Source: Onchidella celtica
Lineage: Eukaryota > Mollusca > Gastropoda > Systellommatophora > Onchidiidae
Length of the DNA: 64,000 bases
Direction: 5' to 3'
Assembly (NCBI GenBank): GCA_963931925.1
Contig: OZ007581.1
Location: 17,912,450 to 17,976,449 of the forward strand
Shown: one piece after another, positions 44,201-56,200 of the stretch
How positions within the stretch are numbered: position 1 is the first letter of the stretch
Layout: each line of letters starts with the position of its first letter
Position numbers and translations under genes: made by a program
The notes under the pieces: model-generated
The model's input: only the letters and a program-made list of their open reading frames with translations
Told to the model about the DNA's origin: nothing
Databases searched by the model: none

Positions 44201-47200
44201 TATTGGTATAGATCTAGGCTTGGCTAGATCTTGTTTCTTCTTTTTATTATAGGCAAAGCTCCAGATCTAGTTCTAGATCTAGTTTTTAGATCTGCAGCAT
44301 GTTTCAATAAGGACTTTAGGTGTGTCTTAAAACTGCTTTTATCATACTTTTGAAAAGTGATTCATTCATCTAAAATTGTGAAACATTGAAATAATAATAG
44401 AGTTAGAAATTTGCCAGTGTATGTATATAATGTTGCACTTCATGTCATGCTTGAACTTCATGAAAAGACAGTGTTAGTGGACATGGGCTATATTATTTTA
44501 ACTGAATGTGTAGACTCCATGTATCCAAAGAATGCACTATGCCTGCCGATTCAAGGAATAGATTTATTTTCTGACATGGACTCGAAACGCAACCTGAGGC
44601 TAAGTAGTAAGATTAATAACTTGATTTATAACTTTTCCCATTTACAAAACTTTTTCCAGATATTCTAGAGTATGCAAAATGACTTTTTAGAATTTTACCA
44701 ATGTGATTATAAATAATATGAATGTGGTTCTATGTTTAACTTGAGAGCTCTGAATACAAAGCATAATTAAAGGACATGTGTATCCAATAGACCATGAAAG
44801 GTGCAATGTGGCCATTATTGTGCTGATGCGCCGTAAAACCAAACTCAAGCTCATCACATTTCTCTCTTTCTCTCTCAGAACGACCCAAGCGCACACCTGC
44901 CAGATAGCTTACCTATCAGGCCGAGTGTATTGAGAAATTGAAGAAAGAGAAGAAGCAAGAGCAAAACAAACGGTATAGACAGAGAATAAGAGATGATCCA
45001 CTTCTGTACCAGGCTGCATGTGCAAAGGACCAGGAAAGAGCGCGGCAATACAGGAGATTACTTTCAGAAGAACAAAAGGCTTATCAGAGAGAAAAGAGTC
45101 GACTTCGCATGGTTACTTACCGGTGAGATATTTGATTATTGTAGCAATCTTTTGAGCAAAAAATGCAGCTTTATGAATAAAATAACATAATTAACTTTCT
45201 CTTTTCACAACTAAATGTACACAGTTCAGTTCTTACCATGACAGAGAGTAAAATTCTTGAGAATGTATCCTTAATCTCTGCTGTGCCTGCAATTTCCATC
45301 GTGAAATATGATCAACTTTTTTGTTTTTAAATAGTGTAAAGCTGAAGCTAGTTTCTGGTGTATAGTTAATTAGTTAAATTAGATTAGCTGTTCAGTGTTC
45401 TATCACCATGTTGCTTGGTGCCTGGAATTTCCATTGTGAAATGTGATTGACTTTTTGGTTAATTAGTGCAAAGCTAAAGCTAGTTCCTGGACATTTAAAA
45501 TTTAGATTAGCTGTTCAGTGTTCTATCATCACGTTGCTCTGTGAAGGCAAGTTCCGTCATGAAATGTGATTATTTGGCTCGAACTAGTTCCTGATGTGCA
45601 ATGGGATTAGATCTAGATCTAGTACAAAAATTATTTTTTTTTACATAGATATTATATCCGTGTGAATGGAACTCGCCTGACATCTGGTGACAGAAGGCAT
45701 AATTTTCTTAACAACAATAAATGTTACATTTAGTGTTGAGAATGTGTGTGATAACTGACATCATGTCTAAGATTGTTTCCAGTTCGTGTTTCCATCTAAC
45801 CTTTCCTCTTTCATCTTCCCCAACACCTCTTTTCTTTTACTCAAGGGCCAGGACAAAGCGTAAGAAAGAACAGGACAAGGTCAGGCAAACAATGGCTGTG
45901 TGACCAGCTCCACAGACGAGGGCGTCATCAAAGCAATTGGAGGAGAGGAAAGAGAAAAACAGATTAGCCCAACAGGGGAGAAGGGCAAACATGTCATCTC
46001 AGAAGAAACGGCGGGAGAAGGAGAAAAGGGCAGAGTACAGGAAGCATAGGCGTGGAGTGCTTAATGACGAATCTACAATATCAACAAGAACAGACGACGT
46101 TCACGACCACATACCCTCACCATCTGCATCACGTTCAGCAACCTGCCGCATTAAGAAAAAGCTTGGTTCAAAGTTTGTGTTAGCGTTAAAGGGGCTTGTT
46201 CGCTCAATTCATAAGAAAACTCCACAAAAACTGTCTCACCATGGGATCATTTATGAATCCCCAAGGAAAAAGAAAGCAAGTAATTTTTCTGATGTTTTAG
46301 GCAATTTGAAGAGACAAAGGGACAAAAGTAGTCTGAAATTGAAAAAACTCTTTGTGGAAACTGCCAATCAAGACGATGTGAAAAAAAGTAGGTTTGAAGC
46401 CACAAAGTAAGTCTCTCCCTTATGTGAGAACATCAGATGTTAAGGGAGACAAAGTAAGAAAATATTTTAATGACAAATCCCAGTTTGTGTCAGGAAAGAG
46501 GGCAGTATCAAGAAAATCACTGCAATCCAAAAAAATCTTGGACAAAGCCATGATACATCTCTACAGTGATTTCATCGCAGAACATGGCTCTTTAGTGTCT
46601 AAAGCAACATTCTTTAAAAAGCGCCCAAAAAATATCATATCGTTCACAAAGACACCTTTCAGGCAGTGCCTTTGTGAACTCTGCCTAAACCCTATGATGA
46701 AGATGAAAATTTTGAACAGACATTTACAGGCTAAAGTGGAGACACTGAAAGATATGATAAATGTGACATTGTGTGAAGGTGAACACTTCTTATGTATGAA
46801 GAGAGGGTGTACTATGTGTGGGGTGGGAAAATTTGATCATTTGCTTTCTGATGTAGATATGACTATGTGTGTAGAATGGCAGAGGTGGGAAAAAGTTACA
46901 AAGAATGGCTCGTCCAGAATAGACCTAGTCAAGAAGGAGGGATCCTTAGAAGAGCTTATGAGGGAACTGAAGGGAGAGTTGGGAAAGCTGCCAATGCATG
47001 ACTTTACATATCGCTGGCAGCGAAACCAGTACCAGGAACTTATTCAGAATATGCCTGACAATTGGGCTGTGTTGACACTAGACTTCGCAGAGAACTACCT
47101 CTGCAAGCAACAAGACCAGCCACAGTCAGCCTACTTTGGTTATAACCAAGTTACAGTTCATCCGTGTGTGCTCTACTATCGCTGTTCCTGTGGAGAGAGG

Positions 47201-50200
47201 AAAACTGAAAATATAACATTTTTCTCTGATGTACTGGTCCATGATGCCAACATGGTCGAGGCCATTCAGAGAATTACAATGAGCCATCTACCACAAAATA
47301 TAAGTAAATTGTGCATCTTTAGTGATGACTGCGCAGCACAATACAAGTCAAAACTTCCCTTTTTTTATCTTTCAAAATATATAAGTGAGAATCTTAAAAT
47401 TGAACGGTCTTTTTTTTGGCGCTCGCCATGGGAAAAACCCCTGTGATGCCCTTGGTGGCCTTATCAAGCAATCAGCCTCTAGAGCTGTTCAGTCACGGCA
47501 GTGTACTATTCAAAATGCTTCTGACTTACATAAGTTTGCTGTGGCAAATTTAGAACCACAGTCTGATGGAAGTGTGTGCATGCACATGACACGGACACAT
47601 TATCTGCTGAACAAAGAAAGTATTCCTCAAAAAAGTTCTTCTGGGTTAAAAACTCTCCCGGGAACAAGGGAAATTCATAGTTTGATTCCTGCCGATGGGG
47701 GGATGCTCATCAGAAACTTATGTTTTTGCAGTTTCTGTGTTCAGGGTTCTTTCACTGAGTGCCTAAATAAGAATTTTGTAGACAGTTGGAAACATGCGCA
47801 CATTAGTGGCTCATCCAAGCGAACAGCATCAGCTTCTATTCTGAATGATGCTTTCATTGAGTCTCTTAACAGTTGCAGTGCAGCACATAGTATTCAACCA
47901 AGGGATCAGTTTTTTGATGGATTACTTCAGAAATTTGCAGCATGCGACTCTTACTCACAGCTGAAATCTCTTGTGTGTGCAACTGACATTGAGCTGTCAA
48001 ACTATGATCTCCCAGCTTTTTGTCGCAGGAATATTTTTGATTGTGGTGCCACAGTGGACAAGATGGCTCTCCGTCACATGCCTGATGATAGAGAAGTTTT
48101 TCCGCTTTCAATTATTCCAGATGGCAACTGTTTGCCGCATAGTTTGAGTGTTTTTGTCTTCGGTAGTCAAGAAAGACATGTGGAGATTCGATGCAGAATT
48201 GTCACTGAAATGGTGAAAAACTCTATGTATTATCTGTCACTGCCATCTCATGAGCTGAATTTAATTGTGCGTTTATCCAATAAATATTCTGATGATGTCG
48301 TTCAGACATACCAAGATGAAGTTCTTGAAATATGCCGGGTGGGTACTTACATGGGTATGTGGCAGCTCATGGCAGCGACAAATGCGTTATCTGTACCAAT
48401 ATTGTCTGTTTACCCTGACCTAGGGCAACAGTGTTACATTAAATTTTTCAACAAAATTCTGTATCCCCAACATGGCGATAGAAGAGCATCCTGTTATTAC
48501 ATCATCCTGTGGACGTCATCAAGAACTGACATGAGGCCGGAGTACTGGGTTGCTAATCATGTTGTACCGTTATTGCCTTTAACTTCCATGACTGGAGAAG
48601 TAGAGGTAGTGGAAGATGGTAGTGAACAGTAGAGGTTGTGGAAGATGGTACTGGTAGTGAGCAGTGGTGGTGGTGAAAGTTAGCAGCCTGAAGGGGTGCA
48701 AATAATATTCAATATCCCATAAACTATAGTATCTTTTGAATAGCTGAGCATGATAAAGCAGCAAGTTTTTATGTTCATCAGGCACCCTGTACCTTAATTT
48801 TTGTCTCTGGAGAAATTAGTCCAACTTATCAAAAGAACTGAATGTTTTTCACTTTTTGTTGGATCGATGATTCAGATCTGGAAAGCTACTGTTGTTTATA
48901 TTGTGTTTGTAATTTTAAAGCTATAGTAAACTTCTGGTGGTCTGACAGTGACCATCCAGTTTTGTGAGCGAAGACAATTGACATAAATGCTGTTGGGCAT
49001 TTGGGTGCGTGTTGGGATTGAAAAGATTTTATGTTCGAGAGGCCTGCTTCCATTGTTTAATTGTATGTCCTATGTTGGTGCTCATTTGATGTATACAATT
49101 GTGGTGATTGCTACAAATGGTATGCTAGATCTGATTTCCTTCACTGATTTTTAATTTACTTGATTACCACAGAGTGTCTACTATTATTAGTATTAAAAGT
49201 CTTCTGTCCATATCAAATTTTGTTGCATGTTTTCTGTATTAACTTGAAATTTCTTGTAAAATTTCAGGCCTTAAAATCTGCGGTATACTCCTGCAGCCTT
49301 TATAATCCATTGTCAAGACAACAGATACTGAATTACATAAAAAAAAATAGCCTAGAGGGAAGTTCAACAGTGTGTTCAATAAGTGTGTCACAGTTACATG
49401 CGAGCCTTCTTTTCATGTCCTGAAGCACAAGAAAGTCACAGCACTGAAAAATGGAGCAGGTTTAACTTCTCTACAAAGATATAAAACAAAAGCCACTGCA
49501 AAACTTCAATGAGATTGCTTATCTTGTTTTCAGTAGAAACTGAAAGATTGTAGTTTGTCACGGGTGTAACCGTGACACACACACATACATAAAACTCTAG
49601 AGAATGTCTTAAAATCCAACATTTTTTTGTTTTATCTCATAACAATACATATTAAATAGTATTGTGGAGGCATATAAACCAGTGTTGTGTCTCATTACCA
49701 TTCACAATGAGTAAATATGTGGGTCATCAGTTACACCCGAGCCAAGGGAACCCGCTCTCTTTAATCAAGTTTACTGCACAACTGTCTTGCTCAGTTATCT
49801 TCTAAACTTGAAAAACCAACAAACAACTTCCTAAAGATTACATAAAAGTTTACAAAACTGAAATAGTCCTTGTTTTAAAATTTGGGTACATTGCAACATT
49901 TTTATGCCAACCTTTTGAGAATGACTCATATATTAATTAGTGAAATGAAAAAATAAAGTTTTTCTAGGAGATGGTGCAAATGCTGGCTGCTAAAAACAGT
50001 TTTCCAGCTCAAATTTGCGGACAGAGCAGTACCTATTCAGCTGGCCAGGTTTTGAACTTCCTCAGCCTATAGCAGGCCCTGGAGCTGTCAAACTTAATAT
50101 TACAAACTGTTATTAACTGTGTTAAGTTATTATACCAACAAATGTTCTGCACTTACTTGAAAAAGCAGTCCAATCTTTATCTCATTAGCACTATATTAAT

Positions 50201-53200
50201 ATGTAAATCATTTTTATGTGTGACTGTTTGTTGGTTGCCATCTAGTGTTAGCAAAGGACAATATGATTCCCAACTCTTTACAACTACTAGCAATGATACA
50301 AACCTCATTTTCCACCAGTGACCGACTGTTGTAGTTCAACACAAGATCCCTGAATTTTCGTAAGTGAAATAACGACTGAAATGAAACATAAGTACATGTC
50401 AATCATCAAACAAAAACATATTCTCCTCCTCCCTACAATTAATGTGACAATCATAAGATAAATGGATATGAAGACACTGATTTAATTCACATGGCTTAAA
50501 AGAAATGTTGACATTTTTTATAGTTAAAAAAATCCAAGGCAAAAATGTTACATCGCAAGTTATCCGCAACTTGCTGCTGATAAAAAGAACTGAAAAGTGA
50601 AATTGGCCTTTCTTGTCATTTTGTTTAATCATCGACTTCCTCTTGAAGAAAAGAAAATGAAGATCACAGTTATCTGATATGTGACTAATGTATTGCTGAC
50701 AACAACCAGGATAAGGCTGCTATCAGTTGAAGCATCAGCCAGAGATGAACATTCCCTCTTACTGTCAGCAACATTCCTATTCCCATGCTGGTAAACACAG
50801 ACATAGGCGGTCTAACGCACTCAAATGGCTCTATTGTTGAGCATGGTTAGAACAAGTTGCTGATAAAGTTAACAGAGACTTTTGGAAACTTTCCTTCGTC
50901 AAAACAGAATGCATCATCCCACCGTAACTTAAGTGATGGTCAAAATGTGATGAATTCAAGTGATATCATTTGGTCAGAAAGACATAATCAATGGTAAGTT
51001 TGAGACTGAGTTTAGATTTTATCGCACATCAGTTTGACATCACTCTTGCTGTATTAAATGACGTTAAGATTGGGCCCATTTTTTAGAATATGAAATATAC
51101 TTGCAGAGCAGGTTATTCGAATGATCCAAATATTTCAATGCATTTAGAATAGTTTACACAGAATAACTCCATCATCATCATCATCATTGCCTTTCTCACC
51201 CTGGATCAGGGTATAGGCCACCAACAAACACCTTCCATCCCTCTCTATCATGGGCCAGCCTCTTTACATTATTCCAAGTCTTTCCGCTTCGTTGCACATC
51301 ATTTTCTCTGGCTCTTCTCCACGTTCCGCGCGGCCTTCCTCTTGATCTCTTGCCCTGGGGATTCCAGTCCAATACCTTCTTCGTGATGCTGTTTCCTGGC
51401 CTCCTGAGAGTGTGGCCGATCCATCTCCATCGCCTCCTACCAATTTCCTCTCTGACTGGGTTCTGTCTTGTTCTTTTCCATACAATTTCATTGCTGACCT
51501 TGTCTGTCCATCTGATCTTAAGTAGCTTCCTCAAACATCTGTTGATGAAAACTTGGATTCTCTTTATGCAGGCCTGGGACGCATTCCAAGTCTCACATCC
51601 ATACAACAGGACTGACTTCACGTTCGAGTTGAATATCCTCAGCTTTGTTTTTAGAGATATATCCTTGGTTCTCCAAATCTTGCTTAAGGATGTGAAAGCT
51701 GCCTGTGCCTTTCCAATTCGTGCTTTGACTTCTGCCTCTGTTCCTCCCTTATTGTCGATGATACTACCAAGATAGCAGAAGGACTCTACATCTTCCAGTG
51801 GTTGATCTCCTACTGTGACTTGTTCGCTTAGGGGTGCAACAATTTTTAGGACCTTCGACTTCGCGGGATGTATCCTCAATCCAATAGATTCTGAAATTTT
51901 GTTTAGAGCTGTAGTCTTTGCTTGCATCTGGTCGTGTGTGTGCGACAATAGTGCCAAGTCATCTGCAAAATCTAGATCGTCCAGCTGTGTCCATGGGGTC
52001 CATTGTATGCCATTTCTTCCTCCACTGGTGGTTTCTTTCATAAGCCAATCAATCACCAGGATAAACAGAAATGGGGACAGCAAACAACCCTGCCTAACAC
52101 CAGTCTTGATATCAAAGCTGTCAGTAAGCTCACCATCATGTACGACTCTGCAACTTGTCCCCTCGTACATGCTCTTGATAAGATTCACCATCTTCTCTGG
52201 GATTCCATAATGTCTCAATATTCTCCACAGTGTTTCTCTATCGATGCTATCAAAGGCCTTCTCGTAGTCAAGGAAGTTCACTATCAGTTGGGAGTTCCAC
52301 TCTAGCGACTGCTCTAGTATGATTCTCAGCGTGGCGATCTGGTCGGTGGTTGATCGATTACTCCTGAAACCAGCTTGCTCCTCGCGAAGTTTTTGGTCTG
52401 TTGCATTCTGTATTCGCTTGAGAATAATCCGATTGAAAACCTTTCCTGGGATGGAGAGAAGTGTGATTCCTCTGTAGTTACTACAATTGCTGAGGTCCCC
52501 TTTTTTTGGGAGCTTCACGAGGTGTCCTTCCTTCCAGTCCTTTGGAAACTTGCCTCCGATCCAAATCCTCGAGAATAGTGAGTGCAGACCCTCTGCAGCC
52601 CCAGCAGCATCTGCCTTCAGCGCCTCTGGTGGGATCTGGTCTGGTCCAGCTGCCTTGCCTCGATTTAACTGCTTTATGGCATCATTAATCTCTGCTTTAG
52701 TCGGAGGGTCGCAACTGATCGGTAAATCATTTCTTGCGGGTAGAATGTCGGGTGGGTTGCTTGGTGGAGGTCTGTTCAAGAGGCTGTTAAAATGTTCTAT
52801 CCATCTTTTTGCCTGAGCTTCCTTTCCAAAAATAGCCTTCCTGTTGTAATCCTTGACAGGAACTTCAGGTTTTCCATATTTTCCAGCAAGAGTCTTTGTA
52901 GTCTGGTAGAAGATCCTCATGTGTCCTCCTGTTGCTGCCTTCTCTGCTTTCTCTGCTAACATTCCTATGAACTCCTCTTTGTCTTTTTTAATTGATTTTT
53001 TGACCTCTTTAGCTGATGCTCGGTACTCTTCCTGGTTACCAACTCTTGAGCTTCTTGTACGACTTGCATTTACCCGTTCTTTTAGGTCTCTTCTTATCCT
53101 TATCAAGTCCAGTGATTTTTGACTGATCCATTCCTTGTGTTCCACTTTCTTTTCCCCAATAACATCCTGACATGTCGATGTAAATACTCCTTTTACCTTA

Positions 53201-56200
53201 GCCCAGTGAGTCTCCAAATCTACCGTCTCTTCGAGGTCAACAAGGGGTTTGAATCTATTCCTCAGTGTCAGCTGGAACTCTTCCTTCTTGTCTCCATCCA
53301 GAAGGCTCACTTGAAACTTTCTCCTCTTTGTTCCTGCTCTGGTACCTTGTTTCTTGAGGCGGAGTTTGAGTCTTGCCAGCAGCATGTGATGGTCAGATCC
53401 AACATCTGCTCCTCTCTGTACTATGACATCCTCTAGTGAACGTCTGAATCGTCGGGTGATGCAAAAGTGGTCAATCTGATTTTCAGTTACTCCATCCGGT
53501 GAAATCCAAGTGGCCTTATGGATCCTCTTGTGTGGGAATACTGAACCTCCAATCACATAGCTGTTAAATGCGCAGAAACTTGCAAACCGCTCTCCATTCT
53601 CATTCATTTGTCCTAAACCATTGCACCCCATAATGTCCTCATACCCTGTATTGTCCTGTCCTATCTTGGCATTGGCGTCTCCCATTATAATGTTCACATC
53701 TTTTCTTGGCAATGTGTCAACTATTTCCTGAAGCTGGTTGTAGAAGTCGTCCTTGTCCTCATCGGTTGCTTCATTTGTTGGGGCGTATATCTGCACAATG
53801 TTCATGTTGATGTTCTTGTTCTTAGTAGTAAATGATGCCAATATAATTCTCCTTCCATAGGGTTCCCATCCCCTCAGTGACCTCTGGGCGTGCTTGCTCA
53901 AGATGATCGCTACTCCTTCTGTATGCTTTTTGTCCTCCCTTCCAGAATACAAAATCTTTTCCCCAGTATTAAGTTGTTTCAGTCCGGACTGTATCCAGCG
54001 GGTCTCGCTAACTCCAAGTATGTGCAGTCTGTATCGCCTCATCTCCATTGTAACCTGGGCACTCTTTCCTGCTTCATACATGGAGCGGACATTCCACGAC
54101 GCAATCCGGAGTGACTTGCTTGATGAAGGAGCAGTCGGGCCAGTGGCGTCCTTTCGGCTTTGTCCATTGTCCTTCATTGAATCTACAGGTGCAGATGCTC
54201 CCCCTTCTCCCAAGATAAAAGACTGATTTGAAGTATTTGCTTGTGTTTCTGTAACTGGTTTATTTTTACAGGGTGGGTAGTTGGCCCACCGCCAACTGGC
54301 TCTTCTCGGGAGACCAGGACCTTTGCACCTTTAGTCGCCTCTTACGACACGCAGTATCACGTCAGATGTATTCTCTGCTGTCCCTCTTCTACAAGAGAGC
54401 CCCGCATCTGCACGGGCGAGAATAACTCCAGAAACACCTTTATTTAGAAAGCTGTGTAGAAAGTTTCTTCTGCACCTCACTGAGATTCCATAATGTATGA
54501 AATGCCAGACTCTCAAGATCTATACGCCATATATATAATGACAGACAATGAATATGAATTGTGACTTTCCCTCCAGTCACTCCTCAAGTACCTGAATAAC
54601 CGCACTAAACCAACATGTGTTGCCAACATTCTTCAGGCCTACCGGCCATCCATCCTGCCTCCTTCGCTCATGAGGGTTCAGGGGGTCAAAAAACCAGAGC
54701 TCCCCACGTTTTCTCTTTGTACTCCCTTTACTCTCAGCAAGACTGGCCTCTAATACTCTGGAAATGGCACGACACAAAAAAAACAAAAAACATTACATTT
54801 AAACAACACACTCTTTGTACTCCTTTACTCTCCCCAAGACTGGCCTCTAATACTCTGGAAATGGCATGACACAGGAAAAAAAACCCATTAAATAATACAC
54901 TTTTTGAACTCCCTTTATTCTCAGCAAAACTGGCCTCTAATACTCTGGAAATGGCATGACACACACACAAAAAAAAAAAAACATTAAATAATACACTTTT
55001 TGTCCTCCCTTTACTCTCGGCAAGATCGGCCTCTAATACTCTGGAAATACCACAACATAAACAAAAAAATTTTTTTTTAACCACCATTAAATAGCACCCT
55101 CTTTGTACTCTGTTTACTCTCAGGAAGATTGGCCACTAATACTCCGCAAAAGGCATGCCAACAAAAAACAAATTAACAAATAATACACTGAAAGTAGTAA
55201 GCTGATCTCCCACTATCAACAGATCTATTAGCAATGCAAGTAGTTTGGTGACTCATCAGTGACAAAAGTATGCACCATGGGAACACTGGGATGGTTTGAG
55301 GCAAAGTAGGTGATTTTCCTTATCCTTCATTTTCATTTTTCAACAATGCACTATTTTCACTGACAATGACTATTCACTATGCACACAGGTTACTACCTTA
55401 AATTTAGCACAGAGGTAGAATAGAAATGACTAGTCCATTAGCTATGAACTGTGCCACCCGTCTTTGGCAGTTCTACTAATCCCTGCCTAATGAACTTGCT
55501 TTGGATCACAGAAACAAGCAATTATTGTTCTGTAAAGTATAGTAAGGATGATATTCATATGTCAACCGTGGCATATAATACTATGTTTGTATCTATTTAC
55601 GGAAGCATTTTAGATGGTTCAAACTCTAACAGAAGGCTGAGGAACTGTTAGCAATATAATACAGTTGAGCACGAAAAACTCGAATTCTTCGGGGTGGCTT
55701 CATCGTTTGGGTTTGCCGAATTTCGAGGAATACGTGAAGCATTAATTATGAAGTATTATTGTTGCATATCCAAGGAACCTAATACAGCTTACAACATGTA
55801 CCATGGATTACCTCCTTTAACTCACTGACGCCCGTCATCACACAGGTGCGATTTTCTCACTGCGACGGCAGCTGCCCGTCATCGTATATGTGTGATTTTA
55901 CTGTCAACAATGAATAGCTCGTAAAGGTAATGTAATAGTGCGATGACTGTGGCACGGGTGAATTCTAGAGTCATTTCCCTTTCACTGAGTACCCGGATGA
56001 GCTCTCTAGCGTGAAAACTAACGAAGTTACGATCGTTTTTTGTACTGCTTCTCCCCCTTGCTAAAAATCCTATGGTTGTTCTGGCTTCAAGTACAAAAGT
56101 ACAAAAAATGTGTAGATCTAGCTCTATACGGCCTTCTAATGATGCAGTAGCCTCTCAGGGTAGTAAACCAGATAGTATAACAGCTACATATAGACCTAAA

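Larger units (their letters stand above)
42984..49927 (+). mobile_element. 6.9-kb TIR transposon encoding transposase-like and OTU domains
   Basis: The left end GAGCCATTCTCAAAAGGTGGG and the right end, inverted, GAGTCATTCTCAAAAGGTTGG match at 19 of 21 positions, with ATAT on both outer sides (42980-42983, 49928-49931). Subterminal GGGTGTAAC motifs occur near both ends. Plus-strand coding blocks run 44880-48632, interrupted by two stops and one frameshift, so this copy looks non-functional. It sits antisense in an intron of the deubiquitinase gene. Superfamily not assigned. Confidence 0.8.

Noticed and set aside
43404-50050. Direct match between GTACCTGGTCAGCTGGCCAG (43.4 kb) and GTACCTATTCAGCTGGCCAG (50.0 kb)
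   Set aside because: 17 of 20 bases match, but one copy lies inside and one outside the proposed 6.9-kb element borders, and no longer similarity surrounds them; probably coincidence.
54713-55186. CRISPR-like array
   Set aside because: Repeats are contiguous units containing exon sequence, with no unique spacers, in an animal genome.
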